Source: Romboutsia_C sp015668195
GTDB taxonomy: Bacteria > Bacillota > Clostridia > Peptostreptococcales > Peptostreptococcaceae
DNA length: 64,000 nucleotides
Direction of reading: 5' to 3'
NCBI RefSeq assembly: GCF_015668195.1
Contig: NZ_JADPFC010000004.1
Span: forward strand, 62,001-126,000
A program made the translations under genes and the position numbers. The notes under the pieces are model-generated. The model was not told where the DNA came from and ran no database searches. It was given only the letters and a program-made list of their open reading frames with translations. Numbering within the stretch: position 1 is the first letter of the stretch; every line of letters begins with the position of its first letter. This document shows, piece after piece, positions 47,001 through 54,759 of the stretch.

Positions 47001-48247
47001 TCAACTTTATCATTGAAATACTTTGCTCCTTTATAATGTGCTATAGTTTCTATTTCTCCAAAATCTATACCTAAGGCCTTCTTTATAAGACCTTCACCAT
47101 AACCTGTTACTGTTGAGTAGCATATATTAGCTTTTTTAGGCAATTTGCTATATATATCAATTAAAACTTCTTTAACCGTATCTAAAGGTCTTCCCTTATT
47201 ACTACTGTAGTGACTATATAATATATTTTTTTCTTCATCTATTAAAACTACTTTTGTTGTAGTTGACCCTGCATCTATACCTAAATAACAATTACCTACT
47301 ACTTTATCTATATCTTTATATCCTATATCTTTTTTGTTATGTCTTTTTAAAAATATTTCATATTCACTTTTATCTTTAAATAACGGATCTAATTTACTTA
47401 TTTTATTTATATCTTCTTTATCCAAGTTTTTAATTTTATTTATTAATGATTTAAGGCTAACTCTACTGCCTTTTTTTGATATTAAACTAGCCCCCATACA
47501 TACATAAAGTTGGGCATCCTTTGGAAATATTATATCTTCATCACATAAATTTAACACTATCTTAAAAGCATATCTTAGTTCTGATAGAAAATATAATGGT
47601 CCTCCTAAAAAAGCAACCTTACCTTTTATCTCTCTTCCACAAGCTAATGCACTAACAGTTTGTATAGCCACCGCATTAAATATACTCATTGCAATGTTTT
47701 CTTTTTTAGCTCCATCATTTAAAAGAGGTTGTATATCTGTTTTTGCAAATACACCACATCTTGATGCTATTTTGTAAATCGTGTCATAGTTTTTTGCAAG
47801 TTCATTTAATCCATTAGAATCAGTCTGTAAAAGATATGCCATTTGATCTATAAATGCACCTGTACCTCCTGCACATATACCATTCATTCTCTGATCTATT
47901 CCATCTGTTAAATAAGTTACCTTTGCATCTTCTCCTCCTAATTCAATAACCACATCAGTTTCTGGATAAAAATACTTTATAGCCTCTGTAGAGGCTATTA
48001 CTTCCTGTATAAAATCTATTTTTAGTCTCTTAGCCATATCGATTCCACACGACCCTGTTATTGCTACAGTTATTTCTCTATCTTCTAGTATACTTTCTAC
48101 GTCTAATAATATATCTAAAACTGTATTTTTTATACTTGATAGATGTCTTTTATAATTTTTATATACAATGTTATTATCATCATCAAATACCACGACTTTG
48201 ACTGTAGTTGAGCCAATATCAATACCTAAGGAAAATAATTTATTCAT
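44033..48247 (-). CDS. 2-hydroxyacyl-CoA dehydratase activator/dehydratase-like fusion protein
   Basis: 1404 residues in four parts. The first is ASKHA ATPase 1 (~1-260, LGIDIGSTTVKVVVFD, SRCGVFAKTDIQP with the Fe-S Cys). The second is ASKHA ATPase 2 (~320-580, LGIDAGSTTTKVVLID, CSSGCGSFLENF, SRCTVFMNSKVKQ). The third is a DUF2229-like part (~650-880). The last is an HgdB/dehydratase-like C-terminal part rich in Cys (GGGCRATNYIGFL, MQPFGCLPNHI). Single-domain activators (HgdC, FldI) use ATP to push an electron from a [4Fe-4S] cluster into the dehydratase. The role of this huge fused family is unknown. Single gene, ATG 48247. Confidence 0.88.
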   Translation of the reverse strand: MNKLFSLGIDIGSTTVKVVVFDDDNNIVYKNYKRHLSSIKNTVLDILLDVESILEDREITVAITGSCGIDMAKRLKIDFIQEVIASTEAIKYFYPETDVVIELGGEDAKVTYLTDGIDQRMNGICAGGTGAFIDQMAYLLQTDSNGLNELAKNYDTIYKIASRCGVFAKTDIQPLLNDGAKKENIAMSIFNAVAIQTVSALACGREIKGKVAFLGGPLYFLSELRYAFKIVLNLCDEDIIFPKDAQLYVCMGASLISKKGSRVSLKSLINKIKNLDKEDINKISKLDPLFKDKSEYEIFLKRHNKKDIGYKDIDKVVGNCYLGIDAGSTTTKVVLIDEEKNILYSHYSSNKGRPLDTVKEVLIDIYSKLPKKANICYSTVTGYGEGLIKKALGIDFGEIETIAHYKGAKYFNDKVDFILDIGGQDMKCLKIKDGVIDNIILNEACSSGCGSFLENFSESLSIDIKEFAKIGTLSKSPVDLGSRCTVFMNSKVKQAQKEGASIADISAGLSYSIIKNALYKVIKENNFDNLGSNIVVQGGTFNNDSVLRSFEKITNKEVIRPSIAGLMGAFGCALISIEMYNDSNKSTLLSLDKVKNIEVSSETSRCSGCSNNCLLTINKFYDELFISGNRCERGEALYTDNKIKANKINLYKYKYNRIFNYKPLEKSKAFRGEIGIPRVLNIYENYPFWHTFFTNMGFRVILSKRSSKDLYEKGISSITSDTICYPAKIVHGHIKDLIEKDIKYIFYPCVVNEKKEDNLCDNNYNCPIVISYSEVIKNNIDEIKNINYINPFISLNNREKLIKSLYEELSKYFNISKIEIEKSLDKAYIEQDIYRKDIEIEGEKALKEIYDKNEKGIVLCGRPYHIDPEINHGIPELINSLGINVLSEDSICHLSKINKPLRVVDQWVYHHRMYKAASFIKESSNLELVQLNSFGCGIDAITIDQVKEILNEKSKIHTVIKIDEGNNLGAAKIRIRSLKAAIEERKNNKYIENDHIEYRKGRINKKHTILVPQMSPIHFQFFKETVNLSGYNLVILENIKREIIDEGLKYVSNDACYPAIIVIGQIIEALKTGKYDLKNTSVAITQTGGGCRATNYIGFLRKALYDSGYKDIPVISLSVNGIEKNGLSKHITLSMANRLLMSCIYGDLLMKVLYRTRPYEKYINSANKLYNKWVCICKESLKKASILEFKRNIKRIINDFDNLDLIDTKKPKVGLVGEILVKFHPLANNYLVDIIESEGGEAVVPELSNFFLSCCLNAEYKFKYLEGKWINKELGNLFINTMNIYQSTYNKELMKSKRFTPPKNIRIISKFTENVISLGNQTGEGWLLTGEMLELLEDDVKNIICMQPFGCLPNHITGKGQIKKIKEMYKDSNIIAIDYDSSASEINQINRIKLMLSTALKNNF

Positions 48248-48359
48248 GTTAAATCCCCCATATTTTCTGTTTATCTATTATTAAGTTTTATGCTTTTTTG
48301 GATCTTTATATGTAGCTAAAATTTATAAGTTTTTTGAGTTGATATTTATATGTATACAT

Positions 48360-48386
48360 AAAAAAGCACACTTATTTAGTGTGCTA
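48360..48386 (-). terminator. Terminator after second Na/Pi cotransporter
   Basis: 8-bp hairpin AGCACACT / AGTGTGCT followed by TTTTTT on the minus strand, overlapping the stop region. Confidence 0.8.
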
Positions 48387-49982
48387 ATAGCTTAATACTC
48401 TTATAGCTATATTTGAACAATGGTCTGAAATCCTTTCTAAATTTGATACTAAATCTAGATATAATATCCCAGAGTCTATCTCACATGTATTATTATTTAA
48501 TCTGTATATATGATTTGCTCTTATTGATTTTTCTATATTGTCTACTTCTTCTTCTGTTTTAATTATCCTTTCAGCTACTTTTTTGTCTTTTTCGTTTATA
48601 AGAATCAAAGCGTCTTCATAATTTTTTTTGACCTTTTCAAACATTTCTTCAACTTCTTTTTGACCATCATCAGATATGCTTACATCTTTATCAATTGCTA
48701 TTTCAGCAAGTTCAGCTATATTTTCAGAATGGTCTCCTATTCTCTCTAAGTCATTTATAGTATTAAATAAATTATCTACCTCTTCTACCGAATCACCAGT
48801 TAAAGATGTTTTAGATAATTTTAATAAATAATCTAATATATTTCTTTGATAATCATTTATTTCTTTTTCTTTTCTAAATGTTTCTTCTATATCTTTTTTA
48901 GATTTATTTAAAAATGCACTCATAGACGAATTTAAACATATATTTGTTACTTTAGCCATTTTATTAGTTTCTTTTAATGTATTTGCAAATGCTATTGATG
49001 GTGTTTCTAACATTCGCTCATCTAAATAAGTTTTAATCTCCTTTTCTTCTTCAGTTTGAGGAACTATCTTCATAGCTAATTTTACAATATACTTAGAAAA
49101 TGGTAAAAGTATTATAACTGTTACTATATTAAATAATGTATGTGCATTTGCTATTTGTCTTGCTACATCTGTTGGATTAATTTTTGTTACTACTGTAACT
49201 ATTGGTTTGTTTAATATTAATAAAAACATTAACGTACCTAAAATATTAAATAATAAGTGCATAATTGCTGCTCTTTTTGCATTTTTATTAGCACCTATAC
49301 TAGACAATAAAGATGTAACACAAGTACCTATATTATCTCCATAGAGTATAGGAAGTGCAGATTGAAGTGGTATAATTCCTTGTGATGCTAATGCTATAAG
49401 CATACCCATTGATGCACTTGAACTTTGTACTACTCCTGTTATTATAAGCCCTAACAGTACACCAAGTAATGGTCTGTGGCCAAAATTGACAAGTGCATCT
49501 GTAAATCCTTTATACTCAGCAAGAGGACTTACAGCCTCTTTCATAAACTCCATGCCCGTAAATAATATACCAAATCCAAGCAATATTTCTGCTATATTTT
49601 TAGTTTTACTTTTTGATGAAAATAGATAAAGTGCTATACCTATACCTAAAGTTATAGGAGCAAGCCCTTCCAAATTAAAACTTACTAATTGAGCAGTTAT
49701 AGTTGTACCTATGTTCGCTCCCATTATAACTCCTATAGCTTGAGATAAAGTCATAATACCTGCATTTACAAATCCAACTACCATGACAGTAGTAGCGCTA
49801 GAACTTTGTATTATAGCAGTTACTCCTGCTCCAACTAATACTCCAAGTAACACATTGCTTGTCAAAAGCCCTACTATTTTCTTTAGTTTTTCTCCAGCTG
49901 CTTTTTGAAGTCCATTGCCCATTAATGTCATACCATATAAAAAAAGTCCTAGTCCTCCTATAAGACTTATTAATATCTCCAA
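48384..49982 (-). CDS. Na/Pi cotransporter family protein with PhoU-like domain (copy 2)
   Basis: 532 residues, same architecture as the protein at 25581-27197: QSSSATTVMVVGFVNAG and QSSSASMGMLIALASQG in the membrane half, PhoU-like bundle with ERIGDHSENIAEL and NLERISDHCSNIAIRV at the C-terminus. Overall identity is high in the membrane part and lower in the PhoU part, so the two copies are old paralogs. RBS AGGAGG precedes ATG 49982. Own terminator; monocistronic. Confidence 0.9.
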   Translation of the reverse strand: MEILISLIGGLGLFLYGMTLMGNGLQKAAGEKLKKIVGLLTSNVLLGVLVGAGVTAIIQSSSATTVMVVGFVNAGIMTLSQAIGVIMGANIGTTITAQLVSFNLEGLAPITLGIGIALYLFSSKSKTKNIAEILLGFGILFTGMEFMKEAVSPLAEYKGFTDALVNFGHRPLLGVLLGLIITGVVQSSSASMGMLIALASQGIIPLQSALPILYGDNIGTCVTSLLSSIGANKNAKRAAIMHLLFNILGTLMFLLILNKPIVTVVTKINPTDVARQIANAHTLFNIVTVIILLPFSKYIVKLAMKIVPQTEEEKEIKTYLDERMLETPSIAFANTLKETNKMAKVTNICLNSSMSAFLNKSKKDIEETFRKEKEINDYQRNILDYLLKLSKTSLTGDSVEEVDNLFNTINDLERIGDHSENIAELAEIAIDKDVSISDDGQKEVEEMFEKVKKNYEDALILINEKDKKVAERIIKTEEEVDNIEKSIRANHIYRLNNNTCEIDSGILYLDLVSNLERISDHCSNIAIRVLSY

Positions 49983-50144
49983 ATTAATTCCTCCTTTGGC
50001 TAAAAATAATTCTTTATATATATTTCTCTTTTTTTACTTTAATAATTCACTTTAATTTTTAAAGCTACATTTTATTGATTAGAATAGTAATTATATTTTT
50101 AGGTTAAATTATTATTGTTTAATAAATTATTTAAGGAGGACTAT

Positions 50145-50309
50145 ATGACTAGAAAAAAAGCTTGTAAAGACCCTCAACAAAGCAAAAATGTTGCAAGTTC
50201 AAGTCTAGAAATAGCTGAAGAACTTAATATATCACCAAGATTAAGACCTAGCAAAACTGGTTCTGTTAGCCAAAATACATCTAGACCTATAAATCCTAGA
50301 AAGAAGTAA
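50145..50309 (+). CDS. Small basic protein, possibly spore-associated
   Basis: 54 residues from ATG 50145, chosen because AAGGAGG lies 5 nt upstream. Contains SSSLEIAEELNISPRL, reminiscent of the EIAxELGI helix of small acid-soluble spore proteins, and a basic tail ending RPINPRKK. The same helix pattern occurs in the protein at 62246-62470. Not an SASP by standard motifs; the spore link is inference. Confidence 0.55.
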   Translation: MTRKKACKDPQQSKNVASSSLEIAEELNISPRLRPSKTGSVSQNTSRPINPRKK

Positions 50310-50375
50310 TCTAAAATATAAAATTTTTATAGTATAAGATTACTAATCAATATAATTTTTAATATATTAATACAA

Positions 50376-50412
50376 ATAAAAATAGACTTGGCTATTATCC
50401 AAGTCTATTTTC
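50376..50412. terminator. Bidirectional terminator
   Basis: 11-bp perfect hairpin AATAGACTTGG / CCAAGTCTATT with T-rich flanks, between convergent genes. Confidence 0.85.
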
Positions 50413-50420
50413 TATAAATT

Positions 50421-51590
50421 TTACGAAATTAGCATAAATATAAAATGTGAAGAAACACCTGCACATATTCCGCCTATCGTATGTGAAATTATTGCTTTGC
50501 TAGTTAATCCTCTTGCATTTAATGCATCCATCATACCTACATGAGTACTTAAATATCCACTCCAGCACATTCCCATGGCTGTAAATACAGCTATATCATT
50601 AGGAGTTATAACATTATCTGCAATAAACTGTGGTACTAAACTCATAGCTGCACCAACTGCGCCTAATGATGTTATAGGAAACGCTATAGCTTGTGCTGAT
50701 GTAAATCCGAATAATGGTTCTAATATAAAGTTTAGCTTTTTTCCTATTACAGGTAAAAGAGCTATACCTTCATATGCTGCTCCTGTATATACTTCTTTTC
50801 CTGTATTTGGATCTATACTTGGACCAAATGTAAGTAACATTACTAATGTACATACTATTAAAACACCTGGTATTATAGCTAATCCTAGTTCTACGCCTGA
50901 TTTTCCACCTTCAAGTATTGCATCTAGAACTCTTTGGAATATATTTCCATCTCTTATTTCTCTATACTCTTCTATCTTAGAATTTTCTATTTCTAAGCTA
51001 GTATTATCTAAATCATCTTTATAGTATTTTTTTGTAAAGTGTAGCATTATTCTAACACTAATTATACTACCAATTATGGCACCTATATTTCCTACTAAAG
51101 CCGGAAGTACATATTTCTCACCCTGAGATATCATAAATGTTGTAACTATAAGACCCATTCCAAAAGATGTACCCAGATTACAAAGAGCTGGTATTTGGTA
51201 CTTTTTAAAATATCTAGTAAAAGATTTATCCTTGCTAAATGATATGATTGCTGGATTATCAGATAAATAAGTAGTTACGGCTCCCGCTATACTAGCTCCT
51301 GGAAGTCCATATAAAGGCTTCATAAAAATAGCAAATATCTTATTAAGTAGTGATATTACTCCAAATTCTGATAATAATGCACTTAGTGCTCCTGCTAAAA
51401 CAGCCATTGCCATTATTAAAAATACGGTATTTAATAGTAAATCGTGAGCGGTGTTCATTATAACTTTAAACATTATACCTGCTCCCATAATGCTTGCTAC
51501 ATAGGTAAATCCACCTAATAAGATAGCTAAAAATACAAATGTCTCTAGATTTACCGCCCTGACTTTCCTTTTAGTTGTAGTATTTTGCAT
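50421..51590 (-). CDS. Nucleoside-recognition (Gate) domain membrane protein
   Basis: 389 residues with about eight hydrophobic helices and the Gate-domain pattern LLNTVFLIMAMAVLAGALSALL and YLSDNPAIISFSKDK, plus AFPITSLGAVGAAMSLVP in the second half. Related to SpmA/SpmB and YjiH-type proteins; transport substrate unknown. I take ATG 51588-51590 (AGGGGA 8 nt upstream) rather than the ATG 9 nt earlier. Monocistronic. Confidence 0.8.
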   Translation of the reverse strand: MQNTTTKRKVRAVNLETFVFLAILLGGFTYVASIMGAGIMFKVIMNTAHDLLLNTVFLIMAMAVLAGALSALLSEFGVISLLNKIFAIFMKPLYGLPGASIAGAVTTYLSDNPAIISFSKDKSFTRYFKKYQIPALCNLGTSFGMGLIVTTFMISQGEKYVLPALVGNIGAIIGSIISVRIMLHFTKKYYKDDLDNTSLEIENSKIEEYREIRDGNIFQRVLDAILEGGKSGVELGLAIIPGVLIVCTLVMLLTFGPSIDPNTGKEVYTGAAYEGIALLPVIGKKLNFILEPLFGFTSAQAIAFPITSLGAVGAAMSLVPQFIADNVITPNDIAVFTAMGMCWSGYLSTHVGMMDALNARGLTSKAIISHTIGGICAGVSSHFIFMLIS

Positions 51591-51742
51591 ACAAATCATC
51601 CCCTATGTAATTATTGTCTGTGTTTTTTAAACTTAAAATTATAAATTTAAAGAATATTTTTTATTATTCTATAATATATTAAATTTATTTTTATGTAAAT
51701 ATTTATTTTTTCTTTGCAATAATTTGCATTTATATTTCTTAA

Positions 51743-51772
51743 TAAAAAAGTACTACCATATGGTAGTACTTT
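51743..51772 (-). terminator. Terminator after small gene
   Basis: 11-bp perfect hairpin AAGTACTACCA / TGGTAGTACTT followed by TTTTTT on the minus strand. Confidence 0.85.
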
Positions 51773-51798
51773 AAACATTTACATTTATATATTAATTT

Positions 51799-51933
51799 CT
51801 ACTTGTTATCTATTATAGTTTTTGTTGTATCTAAATCTTTAGCTAAGCATTTTTGACTATTTATTCTTTCACTTACTAATAAGTAGTTGCTTATTCCTTT
51901 TAATGTTTTTGCTAATTTGTTTATCATTGCCAT
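51799..51933 (-). CDS. Small 44-residue hypothetical protein
   Basis: Starts at ATG 51931-51933 (product MAMINKLAKTLKGISNYLLV...), with GGGGGAG 7 nt upstream; an in-frame upstream ATG is inside the promoter and is not used. The first half is an amphipathic, basic helix; the second is polar with one Cys. No family recognised. It has a near-consensus promoter with a 16-bp palindrome over the -10 element and its own terminator, a complete, tightly controlled unit. Confidence 0.65.
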   Translation of the reverse strand: MAMINKLAKTLKGISNYLLVSERINSQKCLAKDLDTTKTIIDNK

Positions 51934-51964
51934 TTTTAACTCCCCCTTATGTTTTCTACTTAGG

Positions 51965-51980
51965 ATATTGTATACAATAT
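51965..51980. promoter_or_regulatory. 16-bp palindromic operator candidate
   Basis: Perfect palindrome ATATTGTATACAATAT covering the -10 element of the promoter for the 44-residue gene. Such placement suits a repressor; GntR- or ArsR-like regulators bind comparable sites, but the protein is unknown. Confidence 0.5.
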
Positions 51981-51995
51981 ACTGTATCAAGTCAA
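51967..51995 (-). promoter_or_regulatory. Strong sigma-A promoter
   Basis: Minus strand: -35 TTGACT (51990-51995), 17-bp spacer, -10 TACAAT (51967-51972). Transcription should start near 51960, about 27 nt before the start codon of the 44-residue gene. Confidence 0.75.
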
Positions 51996-52148
51996 TACTT
52001 TTATTAAAAGTTTATTTTTTATCAAATTTTTATGGCAAATTTAATCAATTTAACTTATACATACAATATTATTTTATATTTTTGACTTTTAGTTTATAAT
52101 AAAGGTTATAATATAAAAGTTAATTTACATAAAATGAGGAGGTATACA

Positions 52149-52397
52149 ATGTCTTGTCCAAACTGCAAGTGCAATAAATCAAAAATAAGTAACGATGAAT
52201 ATGAAGAATTAAAAGAATATTTCAAAGATGAGATACAAGATTATAAAGTTGTTGATTATATAAAAGATGATGGTAATCATAGTTCTTATGTTGAGGTAGA
52301 ACTTGAAGACTATATCGTTGAAATTGATGATATAGATACTGATAATTTAAATTTAGATAAAGTAATAGATGCTTTAATAAGAAATAGTGTTAAATAA
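52149..52397 (+). CDS. Small acidic CXXCXC protein
   Basis: 82 residues from ATG 52149 (GAGGAGG 6 nt upstream, which decides against the ATG at 52134). N-terminus MSCPNCKCNKSK carries a CXXCXC cluster that could bind zinc or a Fe-S cluster; the remainder is strongly acidic (VEVELEDYIVEIDDIDTDNLN). No family recognised. A TTGACT at 52082-52087 and TATAAT at 52107-52112 may be its promoter, though the 19-bp spacing is long. Confidence 0.6.
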   Translation: MSCPNCKCNKSKISNDEYEELKEYFKDEIQDYKVVDYIKDDGNHSSYVEVELEDYIVEIDDIDTDNLNLDKVIDALIRNSVK

Positions 52398-52435
52398 TTA
52401 AAAGTAGACTAATTTTAGTCTACTTTTAATTATTT
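52392..52435. terminator. Bidirectional terminator
   Basis: 20-bp perfect hairpin, core AAAAGTAGACTA / TAGTCTACTTTT, with A/T tails, between convergent genes. Confidence 0.92.
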
Positions 52436-52974
52436 TTTTCTGAATCTATTTTCATTTTTAATATTTCCAATTGACTTTTATATGCTACTAATTGTATTTC
52501 TATTTTTTCTTTTTTAAGTTGTATATTCTTTTTAGTTTTTTCATTTTTTGCATTTCTTATTTCATCTTCCATTTTAGTGCTCATAGCTTCAAGTACATAT
52601 ACAGTCTTTTGTAATTTCTCATATACAGCCCTAGGATTATTGCTTTGTTCACTTTTTCTCTCTAATATAAACATTATCTTAAAGTACATAAATGCAACAA
52701 ATATATTTATTACATTATCTAGCAATTCTTGAGTCATGTTATCACTAATTATCGCTACTAAAACAAAAGATGCTATATTAAATAAAAATAGCATAGTTAA
52801 CTTATTTTTATTTTTGCCATAATTAAAATCTTCTTTATATCTAGTTAGTCTATATGGAATAGCTATTGTGACTATCGGTGATAAAAACAGTATGTTTCCT
52901 TCTAATATAGCATATATAACACTTAGTGCAGTTAAAAGCATTATGGCTTTATTAGTTATATCTACTTTTTTCAT
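52426..52974 (-). CDS. Hypothetical membrane protein with C-terminal coiled coil
   Basis: 182 residues from ATG 52972-52974, preferred because AAGGAGA sits 5 nt upstream; the in-frame ATG at 53016 overlaps the ABC-F terminator. Four hydrophobic helices in residues ~8-110, then a charged helical tail (VYEKLQKTVYVLEAMSTKME to LKMKIDSEKN) likely forming a cytoplasmic coiled coil. No family recognised. It lies downstream of the ABC-F gene. Confidence 0.6.
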   Translation of the reverse strand: MKKVDITNKAIMLLTALSVIYAILEGNILFLSPIVTIAIPYRLTRYKEDFNYGKNKNKLTMLFLFNIASFVLVAIISDNMTQELLDNVINIFVAFMYFKIMFILERKSEQSNNPRAVYEKLQKTVYVLEAMSTKMEDEIRNAKNEKTKKNIQLKKEKIEIQLVAYKSQLEILKMKIDSEKNN

Positions 52975-52996
52975 ATATTTCTCCTTTTTGGATATT

Positions 52997-53048
52997 AAAA
53001 ATACCTCCTTGCACAAAGTATAAAATACTCTGTGCTTAGAGGGTATTT
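52997..53048 (-). terminator. Terminator after ABC-F gene
   Basis: Long imperfect hairpin: AAATACC...GCACAGAGTAT pairs with ATACTTTGTGC...GGTATTT, then TTTT on the minus strand. Confidence 0.75.
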
Positions 53049-53049
53049 A

Positions 53050-54669
53050 TTATTTACCATACATAGTCTTTAATTGAGCTTGTATGTCTTTATTTTCTAA
53101 GTATTCATCTAGCGTAGTTTTTCTATCCATAACACCACCTGGAGTTATTTCTATTATTCTATTTGCTAGAGTTTGTATCATCTCGTGGTCATGAGAGTTA
53201 AATATTAATACTCCTGGGAACTTTTCTAAACCTTTGTTTACAGAAGTTATAGATTCTAGGTCTAAGTGGTTAGTTGGGTCATCTAAAACTAATACGTTAG
53301 CATTACTTAACATAAGTTTTGATAACATACATCTAACTTTTTCTCCTCCTGATAAAACTTGAGCTTGTTTTAGAGCTTCTTCTCCACTAAATAACATTCT
53401 ACCTAAGAATCCTCTTATAAAACTTTCACTCTTTTCTTCAGAATATTGTCTTAACCAATCAACTAATGAGTATTCTACACCATCAAAGTATTGATTGTGG
53501 TTTTTAGGTAAGTAACTTTGAGAAGTTGTAACTCCCCACTTAAATGTTCCACTATCAGCAGTATCTTCGCCCATTATTATATTGAATAATGTAGTTATAG
53601 CTATTTCATCACCCATAAATGCTACTTTATCATCTTTATCAAGTCTAAATGATACATTATCAAGCACCTTAACACCATCTACAGTTTTAGTTAATCCTTC
53701 AACTTCTAAAACCTCATTTCCTATTTCTCTCTCAGGAGTAAATCCTACATATGGATATCTTCTTCTTGATGGTTGTATTTCTTCAACTTGTATTTTTTCT
53801 AATTGTTTCTTTCTAGATGTTGCTTGCTTTGCTTTAGAAGCATTTGAACTGAATCTTGCAATGAACTCTTTAAGTTGAGCTATCTTTTCTTCAGCCTTTT
53901 TATTTTGATCCTTAGCAAGTTGCAATGCTAATTGGCTTGACTCATACCAGAAATCGTAGTTACCAACGTACATTTGTATCTTACCAAAATCAACGTCAAC
54001 TATATTTGTACATATTTGATTTAAGAAGTGTCTATCATGTGATACAACTATAACGATAGAATCTTCAAGTCCCATTATAAACTCATTTAACCAGTTTATA
54101 GATTGGAAGTCTAAGTGGTTTGTAGGTTCGTCCATTATTAGTATCTCAGGCTTACCAAATAATGCTTGAGCAAGTAATACTTTAACCTTTTCTCCACCTG
54201 TTAATTCTTTCATTTGCTTATAATGTACTTCTTTAGGTATACCAAGACCCATTAAAAGTCTCTCTGCATTAGTCTCTGCGTCCCATCCATCAAGTTCAGC
54301 AAATTCACCTTCAAGTTCAGCAGCTTTTATACCATCTTCTTCAGTGAAATCAGGCTTCATGTATAATGCATCTTTTTCTTTCATTATAGAGTATAGTCTT
54401 TCGTGTCCCATTATAACTACATCTAAAACTGTATCTTCTTCATATTTGAAGTGGTCCTGTCTAAGTACTGACATTCTTTCTTTTTCAGTTATTGAAACAC
54501 TTCCTGTATTTGGTTCTATATCACCAGCTAATATCTTAAGGAAAGTTGATTTCCCTGCACCATTAGCTCCTATTATCCCGTAACAATTTCCTTTAGTGAA
54601 TTTTAAGTTAACATCTTTGAATAACTCTTTATCACCAAATCTAAGTCCAACATTTGTAACTTGTAACAT
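53050..54669 (-). CDS. ABC-F family ATPase (YkpA-type)
   Basis: 539 residues, two ABC domains joined by a linker (~240-300, RFSSNASKAKQATSRKKQLEKI), no membrane part: a ribosome-associated ABC-F protein. Domain 1 has Walker A GANGAGKSTFLK and signature LTGGEKVKVLLA. Domain 2 has signature LSGGEKVRCMLSK and Walker B VLVLDDPTNHLD, but its Walker A reads GDEIAITTLF, without the usual Lys. The YkpA subfamily often varies here. Not one of the antibiotic-resistance ABC-F groups as far as the motifs show. Confidence 0.9.
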   Translation of the reverse strand: MLQVTNVGLRFGDKELFKDVNLKFTKGNCYGIIGANGAGKSTFLKILAGDIEPNTGSVSITEKERMSVLRQDHFKYEEDTVLDVVIMGHERLYSIMKEKDALYMKPDFTEEDGIKAAELEGEFAELDGWDAETNAERLLMGLGIPKEVHYKQMKELTGGEKVKVLLAQALFGKPEILIMDEPTNHLDFQSINWLNEFIMGLEDSIVIVVSHDRHFLNQICTNIVDVDFGKIQMYVGNYDFWYESSQLALQLAKDQNKKAEEKIAQLKEFIARFSSNASKAKQATSRKKQLEKIQVEEIQPSRRRYPYVGFTPEREIGNEVLEVEGLTKTVDGVKVLDNVSFRLDKDDKVAFMGDEIAITTLFNIIMGEDTADSGTFKWGVTTSQSYLPKNHNQYFDGVEYSLVDWLRQYSEEKSESFIRGFLGRMLFSGEEALKQAQVLSGGEKVRCMLSKLMLSNANVLVLDDPTNHLDLESITSVNKGLEKFPGVLIFNSHDHEMIQTLANRIIEITPGGVMDRKTTLDEYLENKDIQAQLKTMYGK

Positions 54670-54759
54670 TAATGTATATTCCTTTCTTTCTTTAATTTTC
54701 GTAAATTACATAACATTTTTATAATATAATAAATATTTAATTTAGTCAACTGATGAGTA

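Noticed and set aside
25581..49982. The two Na/Pi cotransporter genes as a recent duplication able to recombine.
   Set aside because: They share architecture but differ widely in sequence, especially in the PhoU-like half, so they are old paralogs.
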